DNA of 64,000 bases from Tetragonia tetragonoides (taxonomy: Eukaryota; Streptophyta; Magnoliopsida; Caryophyllales; Aizoaceae), in contig CM076146.1 of assembly GCA_038025085.1 (NCBI GenBank), forward strand, positions 10,230,001 to 10,294,000, given 5' to 3'. Positions 33,910-47,300 of this stretch are shown one piece after another; the first letter of the stretch is position 1; each line of letters starts with the position of its first letter. The notes beneath the pieces are model-generated. The model was not told the origin of the DNA, did no database searches, and saw only the letters and a list, made by a program, of their open reading frames with translations. A program made the position numbers and the translations under genes.

Positions 33910-36900
33910 TGTAACACCCCGAATTTTCGTATAATTTAAAATCATTTAAAATCACGAGTTGCAGCGGAAAAATCCTAGAAATTCGAAGCGTCACGCCGTT
34001 TTTAATGTTCAAATTAAATACAAGGATAGAAAGAAACAAAATGTTTTAATCCCAACAACGCATACTAGATAATTAAAATAATAACTATCTTTCCAAACAA
34101 GACTTAAGCAAATAAATCCAAAGGAATAATGAAATATTAAACTGTTAATTCTCATGTAAGAGAATTAGTCTCATTACAATAGAAATCCTAATAATACAAA
34201 ATCCAAAGTCTAAACAATAAAGATAATTTTTTTTAGAAGATATACTATATCTTCTTAAGTCGCCTCTTTCCTTTAGCTCCCAACACGAGCTACAAATCCA
34301 AATCCTATCAATCTACTCCCCCATATAGATGAATTTCATATAGGTTCACCATAGGCTCATCATTGAAGAGAAATAAACAACAAACACAAGTAAAAAGAAA
34401 AACAATCAATCAGCTGACTGAGTAATTCATAACCACATAGTCCATTTAAATCTCCAAGTTAAGCCCACATGCTTAATAAAATAAATAAACATGTTTTAAG
34501 AAACAAACGATAACATGTTTTTTTTTTTGGTGAAATGGAGGGCTTAGCCCTTAAATTAATTAGAAGCAGGGATAGAACGTGGTCGAGCCACGCCAATCAA
34601 GTCTTCAAACAACACACTAAAGCTACCCACAGGCGGGCAATTAAACAGTTTAAAACTCTCAACAATATTAAAACTAAGATTAGCAAACCAATCAGCTGCG
34701 AAATTAGATTCACGGTGGACATGACGAACCCGAACCATCCAATCCTCCTTCACAAGAAGCGCACGACGTTGAAGTATAATGAAATAATGCGGATTACATG
34801 GCTTTGGGTCTTCTCGGAGAGCGATTAGGACCACTTCAGAATCAACTTCAAGAATGAGTTGTGTGATGTTCATGTGTCTAGCAAGTAGCAGGCCTTTGAG
34901 AGCTGCCATAAGTTCGGCTTTCACTGACGAGCATAACCCACATTGATGGTGAATCCTTGGATGAAGGCACCTAGTTGAGAGCGAAAGAGTCCTCCCCCCC
35001 TGCCGTGCCCGGATTCCCTCTTGAAGCGCCATCAGTGTTCAACTTGGTCCATCCCTCCGAGGGGGTGGCCCATTTAATAAATGCTTCTTTTCTCTTGCGT
35101 TTCCATAGCTGCAGAGAATTGGTTTTAAGCTCAACCACATTAACATACTCACGCACCTGATCAATGGGGAATTTAGCCCTGTTGAGAGGGATATCCTCCG
35201 GGTGCCCAAAAGCTCTAGCATTTCTCCAACGCCAAATCAACCAAATCGTCATAGAAAATGTTGAAGCCCAACCTTCAGGGGCAGCAAGGTTGCTGTTGAG
35301 CCAGATGTTGAAGGAGCTGTTGAAGAATTTAGAAAATAAGAAGGGGGGTTGAATGAGAGCCCAGACCTCTCTCGCTTTGGGACAATCACGCAGAACATGC
35401 GCACAATCTTCAATGGGTTCACCACACTCCGTGCAAGCTCTAGAGGTAGCTAGGTTGCGTCGGGCTCGGTTATCATTGCACAAGAAACTTTCATGTGCAA
35501 CGAGCCATAAAAATGCACGACATTTTTGGGGGGCACCAACTTTCCATATGTTCTCCCAGTGCTTGCTTGTCCCTGCATTCTCTTCTTCTCTAATTATCTC
35601 TAGAGCCGAGCCAATATTGAAGTTCCTGAGCTAGTTCCTCCCCAATAGAACTGGTGTGGGCCGTGGTTGAGAATAACACGGTGAGACGCAATGCGTGCTA
35701 GCATGTCAGGAGGGAGGAGTTGCATAAACTTATCCCATTGCCATCCTGTTGTGCTCCAGAGTTCATGGACAGTGCAGTCACGGATGCTTTCATCAACTGG
35801 GAACGTTGCCTTATCAATAAGAGGACCGTTCTCAGCCCAATTATGATACCAAAAGAGAGTTCTTTGGCCATCTCCTATTGATTGCTTGATTCCTTTGTGG
35901 AGAGTTGGAACACCATGAAGGACGCTTCACCATGAGTGTGAGGCATCACGACGAGGTTTGAACATGTCCACGTCATTTCTGCCATCACAATATTTAAATC
36001 TCAGCACCCGCGACCACAAGCTCGAGGGCTCATTCATGACATGCCAACCCAATTTTGCTAGGAAAGCAGTATTGGTTTGTCTCATAGGTTTAACACCCAA
36101 ACCTCCCTCGTTCTTGGGTCGAGCCACTGCGCTCTAATTGACGAGGTAAATCTTCCTTTGTTCGCTAGTGCTACCCCAAATAAAGCCTCGACATTTCTTA
36201 TCAATTTCATCGCAAGTTGATCAAGGTAGAATGGATGTTTGCATAGCATAATTTGGGAGACATGAGAGTACCGACTGTGTTAGCATTACTCTACCCGCAA
36301 GTGATAAGTATTTAGTCTGCCACTCCGACAACCTTGCGTTCACCTTGTCAACCACGAATTCGAATGTATCTTTCGTGACCCGCCCAGAGATAGTAGGCAT
36401 GCCCAGGTACTTGCCAAGATCAGTGGTCATAGGTATGTTGAGTGCAGTAGAAATATCATTGGCTAGTGGGTCAGAGACACCTTTTGAGAAAAGAACGCGA
36501 GACTTTGCGTGGCTAACTTTCTGCCCAGAAGCGAGGCAGAACGCATCAAGGCATGCATTAATAGTATTTGCTTGTTGGATAGAAGCTTCACAAAATAGCA
36601 CGAGATCATCGGCAAAAAATAGGTGAGATAATTCTGGGCCATTGGTGCTAACTTGGATAGGTTTCTAGGAGCCCGTCGAGATAGCGCCATTGATGAGGTG
36701 TGAGAGCCTCTCCATGCGAAGCACAAAAATATAAGGGGAGAGAGGATCTCCTTGTCTTATGCCACGTGAGGGTGAGAACGCATCAGTGAGTGCACCATTC
36801 CAAAGGATTTTCATCGAACAAGAATTAATGCAATTCATAATAACCTCCACAAGATTTTGTGGGATACGAAGGTCCATGAGAGTCTCTCTAATGAACGACC

Positions 36901-37757
36901 ATCGTAGGCGATCATAGGCCTTCTCTAGGTCGATTTTGATGACCATGAGAGGCTTACTACGGCCTTTGGTAGTGAGGGTATGCAGGACTTCTTGGACGAT
37001 TACAAAGTTGTCAGAGATTTGCCGGACGACAACATGCTTTAATTTAAAGACACGCATCAATACCAAATAATAAATCCAATATTTATTATTATCCATTAGC
37101 CAAGTTCATTAGAGAGAAGATAATCGCATGAATTGTCAAACCAACCGCAGTCGATTCAAATAGGATCTTAGTCCCGTGCACATTGGGAAAAAGAGGGATC
37201 AACCATCCAGGAGTATAGATGAATCCTAGAAGTACTTCATTTGTTCCTAAGTATGCATACCCTCTCTCAACCCTTAGGTTTACAAGAAGAACTGTTTCAT
37301 CCACAAAACTTACTTGCCCAATCATCAAATATGGATACAAGCACTACATTGGGGCTACGACTCGCAGATATAGACCTGCCCAATATAACTCAAGTAAAAT
37401 TCTCATTCGCATCCTTCGGTGGATCCATCACCAAAGAAATCTTAACTGTCAATTCATTTTTATATGGTGATCACATAACAAGTAATACATATACCTTGGC
37501 ATCTCAAGTAACTACTCAACAGTTACAAAATGAACAATTTAAGTTTACAATCCGATGGCAATAATTTCACATGAATGAGCATCAACACCCTATTCACAAC
37601 CACCTAACAATATACCTTTTCCAGATTTTCAAAACAAAAACCCACACATTAATTAGACATTCTAATTCATGATCCCAATTAATATTTTAAATCCAAATTC
37701 GAATTTTCTTTTTAAGTAATTATTATTCTAAAATGAATAATAATACGGGGCATTACA
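33910..37757. mobile_element. Solo LTR (about 1.34 kb) of another Ty3/Gypsy-like family, split by a LINE
   Basis: Termini TGTAACACCCCG ... CGGGGCATTACA give the TG...CA LTR ends with extended inverted symmetry. The two parts (33910-34517 and 37037-37757) show no internal domain, PBS or gag-pol, so a solo LTR is likely. It lies inside the E1 LTR: the flanks rejoin at a GC-rich site corresponding to about 59757 of the E2 LTR. The 5-bp flanks (GCCGG / TCCGA) match only partly. Orientation is not certain. Confidence 0.6.
34518..37025 (-). mobile_element. 5'-truncated plant LINE with RT, zinc-binding and RNase H regions (broken)
   Basis: Poly(A) tail at the left (plus-strand T run, 34518-34528). 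TSD ACGATAACATG (34507-34517) versus ACGACAACATG (37026-37036). Minus-strand order: RT (RQISDNFVIVQEV; KIDLEKAYDRL; RQGDPLSPYIFV; catalytic FADD at 36616-36605), zinc-binding region (CTECGEPIEDCAHVLRDC), RNase H (LNTDGASRGNPG; AELMAALKGLL; EVDSE; ESNFAADWFANL). Breaks: TAG at 36665-36667, stops near 36221 and 36133, and a frameshift near 35000 inside RNase H. The truncation falls at the start of the RT core. No endonuclease region. Confidence 0.85.
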
Positions 37758-37786
37758 TCCGATGAGGGTCGATGGTGACCGGCGGC

Positions 37787-37841
<55 letters not shown>

Positions 37842-38175
37842 AAAGAAGAGGACGACGACGATGACCATCACCGGCGCTCGCCCAGGCAGCGACCTGATGA
37901 CGCTAGGATGGCGCGGCCATGCGCGACAAGGGACGGGGAAAGAGAAGACAGAGAGCGAAAGAGAGAAGGAGAAAAAGAGAGGGAGAAGAGAGAGATTATC
38001 GGCGGGAAGAGGAAGCCGGTGGCTGGCGACAACAAGGGAGGGAGGAGAGAGAGAGAGTGCACGGTTGAGGGAGGGTGAGAGGAGAGAGAAACCGGGTGAG
38101 AGAAAGAGAAAGAGTATGAGGGTTTTGTTCAGTTTTGCAAACTCATGAATTTCCTCACCTTTATGCTTATATAGG
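37758..38175 (-). mobile_element. E1 LTR, middle piece, with long (GA)n
   Basis: Continues the E1 LTR after the solo LTR insertion and aligns with about 59757-60177 of the E2 LTR, sharing GA-rich and CACCGGCG-like sequence. (GA)n at about 37790-37842. Ends with ATAGG (38171-38175), the target duplicated by the Tat element. Confidence 0.75.
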
Positions 38176-39709
38176 TGTAGACACCAAAAATTGTGTCTAT
38201 GAAAAGTCCCTATAAAAAGCCGATAATGAAAGGATTGGATTTTGCTCGAACTTGGGTTGCGAGAATAATTGCTCTAATGATTAGCCCAGTTCATTTAAAC
38301 TAAGCAGTGGAAGCCTTTTGTACAAGTGATCCAAACCAGTTGGACTCAATTCATTTGGAGTCCAAAACTGAGAGATAGGCCTTTTTGAGCCCAAGGGTCC
38401 GAAAGGGAACCCAAACCCTTGAGTCAACCCTTGGTCAAACAAGGGAACTCATTCAATCCCGCGTTGACCCCCTCGGAATAGTCTCCCCTGCTTAGAAAGC
38501 ATGTCAGGCGCCTATGCAGGCAGGCCGCTCCAAGTCTAAGCGGCCACACTTGAGTTCAAGCGGTGGCCGCTAGGCCAAGCAGCTTGACCACTTGCCTAGT
38601 GGCTTAGCCACTTGCCAAGCGGTTAAACCGCTTGTCCTAGCGGTTCAACCGTTTGGCCTAGCTGCATGGCTGCCTGGACCCTTTCTTGTGAACGGCAAAT
38701 TCGAGGCCCATTCGATTTCAGTGCTAAACCCTGGCAGCTCCCCCTCTTCTATATAAACAAACCTTAGGGTTCAGTTGAAGAGGTTGGACATTCTCTCAAA
38801 AGAGGTTGGCAGTTAGAGACTAAAGGTTGGTCTTTTGGTTGGTCGTTTCTCTCTCATATTAAAATCCTAAATTCTGATTCTACTCCTTCTGAAGGCTAGC
38901 CCTAGTACCACAAAAATAAACCTTCATACTTCATCAAGAGCAAGAGTTCAAGCATTAAACTCAATAAGTTCATTGTGAGCATCCAGGTAATCCAATCTGA
39001 GGGTTTTCATTAAATTTTATATTTGCTTGTTATTTACTAACGAGTTTGGTTTATATGATATGTACATGCATGGTGCGTTTTGAGCAAAAAGGGCTTGTAT
39101 TGAACCCAATGAATGGATGAATGAATGCATGTTTTATATTTATTGCTCTTTATTATAAATTATGCTTTGTTGTGAATTGGCATATGAATAGTCTTGTTTG
39201 TCTTCTAATTCGCAGGTTTAGCGTATTTATCGTTCTTAGCATTAAAAGCATGTAAATTTGATAAGTTGTTAAAAGTGGTCACGTTAATAAATGCTTGTTC
39301 AACTCATTAGTTAAAATTAGGAATTTGGACAAATTGAACCCTGTTTGGAATCGTAGCATTAGTAATTGCATTGAATTGATTACTAAAAGCCATTGTCGTT
39401 AACAGGCGAGTTGGGTGGCTAACACCTTCCTAACTCATACTTACGCCCCCGAATTCATTTATGAAGTCAATTTCCCCAATAGGGATTGGGGTGCACAGGA
39501 ATCGAGTTGACGTCTATTTAGACTATTGACTTGATTCCAAGGGTTCCAAATTTCCTTAAATTTGGTGGCGACTTCCGACAATCTTAATCATGTCCCTAGT
39601 ACAAAAGGATAAATCTTCATGTGCATTTACACTCGAGAAATTCACAAACCAATGACATTCTCCCAGGCTACCCCGCCGGCCATCGAGGGAAAAAATCCGG
39701 TAGCCTACA
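38176..39709 (+). repeat. 5' LTR of the Tat element
   Basis: 1534 bp; its partner is 55167-56653. A palindrome-rich block (38504-38680) is followed about 70 bp later by a TATA box (TATATAAACA, 38750-38759), marking the U3/R border region. Over the first 150 bp I count about 11 mismatches to the 3' LTR. The 5' LTR is about 45 bp longer because of extra palindrome units at about 38575-38620. Confidence 0.93.
38504..38680 (+). promoter_or_regulatory. LTR U3 palindrome cluster (AAGCGGTT / AACCGCTT)
   Basis: Starts TCAGGCGCCTATGCA, then about ten half-sites of the type (A/T)AGCGGTT, AACCGCTT, GGCCGCT and CCACTTG, several as palindromes with 1-3 bp centres (e.g. AAGCGGTTAAACCGCTT). It lies just upstream of the TATA box. 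Related clusters occur at 49557-49733 and 53534-53700, in front of the antisense genes. Confidence 0.75.
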
Positions 39710-40758
39710 GTGGCGACTTCACTGGGGACTTGATTAAGAGGGTGTAACTTGAAAATTAATTCAATGCCATTATTTTGCTTGGTTCACTACCTTGAGTGTT
39801 CTTATTATTATTTTTGCGACCTGTCATTCATCTTATTAAATTGCATCCATTGCATTCATGTGCATGCGCTTGCGCGACTTCTGAGCTTGTTTTTACAAGT
39901 TCAAACTAGTTTCTTAGCCAATGGAGTATGGTGAAGTGCCTTGGTGAGAATCCACTCGATTCTTCTTTGCTAAGAAACATGGATCCCCCCACCTCATGTA
40001 CCTTCCTACGCTATCGTCCATTCGACGAGTAGGATAACAATTTGCATCACATTGTCGCGCATCCCGCGGATTGTTGTACATTCTTGATCATGAGTACATT
40101 TTGACCAAAACCCTTAAGCCTACCCCATTGCATGAATTAGAACCAATGTTTTAGGTTGAAACTCAGTCCCATGTCCATGCTAGATTTTCATGATTATGTC
40201 ATTTGCGCTGTTGTGCTGTTTGTTCATATGTGAATGCAATCTTTGCGTAGTCGTCTTGGTCGTCCTAGAATATTAGGTTAGACCCCAATTAGGATCTTTC
40301 CTTTTTTGAGTCTAGATTTTGTCTAGAGTCTTTATTTTTAGGAAACACTATCCCCGAATGTTCTATATGATGCTTGTTACCTTAGGAAAGATTTAGTGTT
40401 TTATTTTTTCCCATTATTTAGGTAGTGAGTTTTAGTCAAAGATCTCGAGATAATATCTCTCCCCTCCTCTTTTAGTCAAAAGTATAATATCTTTTACTTT
40501 ATCCCATATTAAGTCGAGATAGATAATGTCTCTCCCCTCCCCTTTTAGTCAAGAGTCTAAAATCTTTTACTTTATCCCATATTGAGTCAAGATAGTATCT
40601 CTCTCCTCTCCTTTTAGTCAAGAGTATGATATTCTTTTTATTTTTATCTTGCATCGAGATCTTTTGACCTAAACCCATTACTTAATCCCCAAGGGTAACT
40701 ATGTTGATAGAATATTCTAGATAGAGACTTCCCATTTTTATTTTAAAACTTTTCTTTT
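39710..40758 (+). other. PBS and leader of the Tat element
   Basis: One base after the LTR comes TGGCGACTTCACTGGGGAC (39711-39729), which has the form of Tat/Ogre primer binding sites; those I recall as complementary to tRNA-Arg. The following 1 kb of leader has no conserved frame. At about 40435-40640 a block of roughly 80 bp (GATAATATCTCTCCCCTCC...TTTTAGTCAAGAGT) is repeated about three times. Confidence 0.65.
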
Positions 40759-42425
40759 GTGGAACTTGTTAGCCTCTCCTTTTCTAATTCTTATCCGTTG
40801 TCCAGGATTGGGAAGAAAACAGTCAGTCCGAAAAGTTGGGAGCGCGATCATAGTAATCAACATCTGGTTAGAAAGCTCGTATTGGAGTCTCCCCCTTCGA
40901 GCAAAGCTAGGTCTGACGTAGTATTTGTTACTCCCCCTCCATATCGACCACCTGGTTCTAAGTTGACTGAAATGGCCAAAGATGATCTGCAACCTCCACC
41001 ACCTAAGACCACTGCTGAAATGTTGACTGAAATGATGACAATGCTGGAAACTATAGGAAACCGTGTGACATGGATAGAAAGTAAGGTTAAAGAAGCTGAC
41101 CCTTTTAACCAAGATGACCCTCCACCTCGAGATGATAAAGTGGAAGAACTAAGTGCACAAATTAAGAACCTTGAGTTAGCTCTTACTCAAAACAAGATCA
41201 TAAGTGACTACATGATCAATGCTGAAGGATATTCCTCTCACATCAAGGGAAAACTCCCACAAAAATTCTCAATGCCTGAAGTCCCCTCTTTCAAAGGGAC
41301 CGATGATCTAAAAGATCACATTAGCGCTTTCACCACTGCAATGGGCCTAAGAGGAGTGGATCCTGACCTCTATGTTCACCTTTTCTCACAAACCTTGGAC
41401 CCAACTGTTAGGGCATGGTTCTTCAAGCTTGAGCCCAGCCAAATTCAAGATTGGAACAAGGTGTCTAGTTTGTTCCTCACTAGATACTCCGACAACATTA
41501 TCTAACCAACTACCATGAGAGAGCTAGAAGCAACAAAGCAAGGTGAAAATGAAAGCTTCACTGACTTTGTTAAGAAATGGAGAACTAAAGTGGCCGAAAT
41601 GCTTGACCGTCCATCCGAGGAAGAGCAAATTTAGAAACTCATCAAGAATTTACAACCTCCTTACTTGAATCCTCTCAAATATCAAGCAATTACTTCATAC
41701 ACACAACTGAATAGCGTGGGATTGCTCATAGAGGACGATCAAGCACTGAAAAAGGAGAAAAGCAAGGACTTCTTCAACAAAGGCACTTATAACTCGAATT
41801 ATAAGAAGAATCCCAACTCGGGAAGCTCTTTCAATAAGGTTAATGAAGTCAATGCTGTCTATGACAAACCGCAAAGGCAATACACCCCATTGGGCATGAC
41901 TTATGCTAAAGCTTGGAAAAGCTTGTCAAAAATGACTACCTCAACGATGTGGGTCCCACTCCGAATCCTGATGTCGAAAAGAGGAGCCGGTCATGGAACC
42001 CTAATCTTTATTGTAAATTCCATAGAGGAAAAGGACATGATACCGAGAGGTGTTGGACACTCAAAAATATAATCCAGGATCTTTTTGACGATGGGACTAT
42101 TCCCAAGCTAAAGAATGTTCCCACTCCAAACAACAACACCAATCCTCTAGGTGCGGTTTTCGCCATTTCAAATGAAGAAGAGGAAAAGGACCCCTCTTGT
42201 CTGATTGTGCCAATTGGACATTCTATCCCATCATTTAAACTTGACTCCCTCCATCTAGAGGTAGCCGGCCTTAGGGAAAGTAATAGCGACGAGGAAGATT
42301 CTACCCTCCAGATTTCTAAAGCATGGTACGACTCTTTTGATGATGAATCTCCCGAGGTTGAACACATCATGAGGTTGGGAAGGCACTATATACCCAACCA
42401 TCTCCAGAATAAGGATCCATTATAA
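40759..42425 (+). pseudogene. Tat element gag (broken)
   Basis: Capsid-like region: coiled-coil rich N-part, then KLPQKFSMPEVPSFKGTDDL, HISAFTTAM, WFFKLEPSQIQDW and FLTRY, typical of Tat/retrotransposon gag. The frame continues past TAA (41503-41505) and TAG (41632-41634), then shifts near 41915 to the frame with the zinc knuckle CKFHRGKGHDTERCW (a C-H-H-C variant). It ends at 42423-42425. Gag would form the virus-like particle; as written it cannot be made in one piece. Confidence 0.85.
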
Positions 42426-42566
42426 AACACAGTTTCAAAAATACCACAAGTGAGAGACTCTCCACTAGTCCAAAACAAGGACCAAAACCCTCCAATCGAG
42501 GATGATGGCACTACACTACTTAAACAGCTCCAAAAGACTAAGGCTGATATTTCTATATGACAACTT

Positions 42567-43170
42567 TTGACTACGTCTCAAGTACATAGAAATGCCTTAC
42601 TACAATCACTTAACCAAACCATGGTTTCCCCCGAAGCTACTTCGGATGACTTGGTCAATCTACTCACAAAAGGAAATTCCTTGCAAGCAATTGCATTCAC
42701 TAGCGAAGACCTTCCACCTGAAGAAATTCACCACAACAAGGCACTCTACCTAACTTCCATATGTGAGAAGAAACAACTCCCAATGACCCTAATAGACAAT
42801 GGATCCGCTGTCAATGTCTGTCCCCTAAGGACCGCCCAATGCTTGGGCATAAATTTCAACAACCTTGCGCATGCCGCATAAGGGTTGAGGGCCTATGACA
42901 ATTCCAATCGAAATATCTTAGGCATATTTTCAGTCAACCTTAACACCGGGCCAATTGAGAAAATGGTGCAATTCCACGTCATCGACATCCCAGCTTCATT
43001 CAACTTGCTCCTAGGACGCCTATGTCTCCACGGACTAAATGCGATAGCTTCAACATTACACTAAAAGGTCAAAATGATGGTCGGAGGGGTAGTTCTGGAG
43101 GTTAGAGATGATGCTATAATCGCTAGCATTGAGGATACACCAATTCTCAAGGTCGAGCACACTGCATAGG
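42567..43170 (+). pseudogene. Tat element aspartic protease region (broken)
   Basis: Contains LIDNGSAVNVCPLRTAQ: the active-site loop with D-N-G in place of the usual D-T/S-G. Then, beyond a TAA at 42879-42881, the second conserved element FNLLLGRLCLHGLNAI. Several stops follow (near 43060 and 43166). Confidence 0.75.
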
Positions 43171-44317
43171 ATGAAGAATTCTAGGGTTTTATTACTGAAG
43201 GCGTCGCCCTACTTGAGCAAGATATAGCTCCTTTCGCACCATATTCCCATCTAGGAATTAATGCCATCCTAAGGAATCAAGGGTACTTCCGTAGCACCAC
43301 TTTAGCCAAGGGTGTCTCCAAACCACTTCCAGTTTGGTCATCCAAAGTCGGAAATAATCTCTTTAGGTTGGGCTACATTCCCACCAAGCAAGAAATACGG
43401 GAATACATTGCTAAGGAAAAAGCGAAAAGAAGGGTCATTAAGGAAAATAAGGCCTATGACATCTCTATGGCACCATACCCGCACACTCTAAACGGGCAAT
43501 TCGTCCATTCTGGAGATCCATTCCCTTACTATGGCTTTCCCGAGCCTTATGTTCTCCCTGTGTATGGAATCCAAGTTCCCTGATTCGAAGTCTTCCAAGG
43601 CTGCTACACGCTGGAAGAAACTCATTTGCCTGTAAGAAGGAGGCTAAACTTTTATTGGGTAGAGAACACATCCAACAACACTTTAGGTCTACTATTTGGA
43701 CAAGAGCGTCATCATCCAAAAGATGAGGAGCTCCACAATGTCAGTTATGCAATACAAGATGCAAACTTTGACCCAACTAAGTTGATCACTCCAAACAAGG
43801 GTCAACTCACAAAGCAGAAACGCATCATAAGCTGGACTGGAACCAATGGAAAGAAGATCACGATCGCCGAAGAATCCAAGTCTGACACCGACACTGACTT
43901 CGACCAGATTGAGTCCGATTCTGAAGATGAGTCTAATATAATAGAGTCGGGTAGTCCACCCAAATCTATGTTCAATTCTACTTGCACGTCTAATGACGTT
44001 AAAGCCAATAGTAATGGCTCAGTTGATGTTCCAACTTCTTCTATCAATGAAATGAGTACTGATTCTGCTTACTTCTTGGATTACTTAGTAGCTAATAGTT
44101 CAAAAGATGAACAAGAATTGCTCAAAGAAGTAACTAAATCTCTATTAGAGCATGAATAAAAGACTTCAAATGTGGAAGAAACAGAATTAATTAACCTTGC
44201 AAGCGACCAAGAGCCGCGACAAGTGCGCATTGGCTTATCACTAACTCCCGAAGGTGAGAAAGCTTTATAAATCTCTTAAAAGAATACATAGATGTTTTCG
44301 CTTGGTCCTACAAAGAT
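43171..44317 (+). pseudogene. Linker between protease and RT of the Tat element
   Basis: Frames at 43368-43583 and 43626-44159 encode hydrophilic, Asp/Ser/Glu-rich sequence (e.g. ESKSDTDTDFDQIESDSEDE) with no domain I recognise. The position is that of the variable pol linker of Tat elements. Stops separate the pieces. Confidence 0.55.
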
Positions 44318-47300
44318 ATGCCGGGAATAAGTTGTGAGATAGCACAGCATACAATACCGCTCAACCCCGATTCAAAACCGGTAAAGCAAAAACTTCGCAG
44401 AATGAAACCTGAGTGGACACTGAAAATCAAAGAAGAGGTGCAAAACCAGCTCGCATCAGGTTTCATTAAGGTCGCTCAATATCCAGAATGGGTTGCCAAC
44501 ATAGTAACCGTTCCGAAAAAGGATGGCAAAGTAAGGATGTGCATCGATTTCAGAGATCTAAACAAGGCAAATCCAAAGGACGACTTTTCCTTGCCATATA
44601 TAGACGTACTGGTGGACAATACCGCAGGACATGCCCTCTTATCATTTATGGATGGCTATGCAGGGTATAACCAAATACAAATGGTCGAAGAAGATATGGA
44701 GAAAACCACCTTTATAACCCAATGGGGTACATACTTCTACACTGTCATGCCTTTCGGGTTGAAAAATGCGGGGGCAATATACCAAAGAACCGCAACTTCC
44801 CTTCTACATGACATGATGCACAAAGAAGCTGAGGTGTACATAGATGATATGATCATCAAATCCAAAGAGAGAGAAGGGCATATACCCTTTCCAAAGAAAT
44901 TCTTCGACAGACTTCGGAACTACAACATGAGGTTAAATTCCCAAAAGTGTGCATTTTGTGTAACTTCTGGCAAGCTTTTAGGATTTGTCATAAGCATAAG
45001 AGGTATTGAAATTGATCCTACCAAGATCAAAGCTATAAGAGATATACCCTCTCCTAAAAATGAGAAGGAGATAAGGGGGTTTTTAGGACGACTCCAATAC
45101 ATAAGTCGATTCATATCCAAATTGACTATTACATGTGAGCCCATCTTCTGAAAGCTCAAAAAGGACACCAAATCTACATGGGATGATCAATGCCAATAAG
45201 CTTTCAACAAGATTAAGGAGTATTTAGCTAATCCTCCCGTGTTGGTTCCACCAATTTGGGAAAAACCGCTTATGCTATACCCAACAGTCACAGAAACCGC
45301 CATGGGCGCTATGTTGGCCCAAAAGGTGGAGAATGATGAAAAAGCAATATACTACCTTAGCAAGAAGTTCTTAGAATACGAAACGCGCTGCTCCACACTA
45401 GAGAAGACGTGTCTCGCATTGGTCACTGAAACAAAGAAGCTTCGACACTACATGCTACAACACTCTATCCATATAAAGTCAAGGATGAATCCACTAAATC
45501 AAAAACCCATTCTTAGTGGAAGAATAGCAAGGTGGACTGTCATGCTTTCAGAATTCGATCTAACTTTTGAACACCAAAAACCGATCAAAGGACATGCCAT
45601 TTTTGAACATCTCGCTGAAAACTTAGTTAGTAGTGAGGATGCCACGCATGACTTCCCCGAGGAAGGAATAATGAATGTCGAAGAAAATACTTGGCAGTTA
45701 TACTTTGACGGAGCCTCAAACCAAAAAGGTTTTGGCGTAGGAGTACTATTAGTCAGCCCCGAAGGCGCACATACTCCCGTAGCTGTCAAATTAGACCATG
45801 AGGTAACTAACAACGGCGCTGAATATGAAGCATGCATCATTGGTTTAGAAGCGGCAATAGAACTGAAAATTAAGGACCTAAAGGTATATGGAGACTTAAC
45901 TCTCATCATAAATCAAGTCTCCAAAAAGTGGAGAGTGAAAAGCGAATCCCTGGTACCCTACCAGGAATATCTAGAAAAGATAGCCAAATATTTCACTCAT
46001 GTCCGTTTCACATACCTTCCTAGAGAGGATAACCAATTCGCGGATGCCTTAGCAAAGATGGCCTCCATGATAAATATTCCAGATGATGTAATGACTATGC
46101 CAATTCACATTCAAAGGCGCACCGAGCCCGCCTTTTGCAATGCACTCGAGCTATGCGTCAACGAGGAGGAAGAAGAGGAATGGTTCACTGACATTCTCAA
46201 TCTATTAGCCGAAGGCAATTACCCTCCACAATCGATACCTAGGGCACAAAGCGCGTTAAGAAGATTAGCCGCACAATACATATATGTGCAAGGCAAACTT
46301 TATAAAAACACACCGCAAGGGCTAAGTCATCTATGTCTAAAGGAACGCGAGGCAAGCAAAGTCATGAGTGACATACATAATGGCGTATGTGGTCCCCACA
46401 TGAATGGATTGACTTTAGTCAAGAAAATCCTAAGGCAATGATACTATTGGACTACAATGGAAAAGGACTGCATTGAATGCGTGAGAAAGTGAACACGCTG
46501 CCAATTCCAAGCCAATTTACAACATAGACCTCCTACTCCTTTACATACCTTCACCTCACCATGGCCGTTCTTTTCATGGGGCATTGACATCATTGGATAA
46601 ATCTCCCCTACAGGAAAAGGAGGCCATGAATACATACTAGTCGCGATGGACTACTTTACCAAATGGGTCGAAACTCGTTCATACGCAAGAATAGCGTCGA
46701 AACACGTGGCAAAGTTCAAACATGACAATATCATTACTAGATATGGGATACCCCACGAAATCATAAGTGATCACGGGACCCAATTCAAAAAAGATGTCGT
46801 CGAACTTTTCGCGAAGTTCAAAATTCAACATCGACAGTCTTCACCTTATAGGCCACAAACGAATGGAGCCGTAGAATCCGCAAACAAGAATGTAAAACAA
46901 ATGATAGCCAAGATGACGGAAAACTACGAAGATTGGCCCGACAAGCTACAATTCGCCTTATAGGGATATAGAACTACTATTTGATCCTCAACAGGAGCAA
47001 CACCTTATTCTTTAGTATACGGAATGGAGGCAGTACTCCCAGTCGAGGTAGAAGTCCCTTCTTAAGGATAGCTTTCGAAAGTGAATTACCCGAAGTAGAT
47101 TGGATCCAAGCCCGATATGATCAATTAGTCTTGCTAGACGAAAGACGATTAAATACCCTACATTATGGTCAGGTCTACCATGCAAGGATGGAAAAACATT
47201 TTCATCAACAATTCAAGGCTAGAGGACTAAAAGAAGGAGACTTAGTCTTAAAAGAGGTAAGACCAATTGTAGTCGACTCTCGGGGAAAGTTCAAGCCTAA

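Noticed and set aside
34535..36626. Plus-strand frames over the LINE (e.g. 34535-34828, 36345-36626)
   Set aside because: Shadows of the minus-strand RT, zinc-binding and RNase H coding sequence.
33910..37757. A complete LTR retrotransposon
   Set aside because: Only one set of LTR ends and no PBS, gag or pol; the only coding sequence belongs to the inserted LINE.
37762..38148. Open frame rich in Glu-Arg repeats
   Set aside because: Translation of (GA)n inside the E1 LTR; the same holds for frames at 59622-60057 in the E2 LTR.
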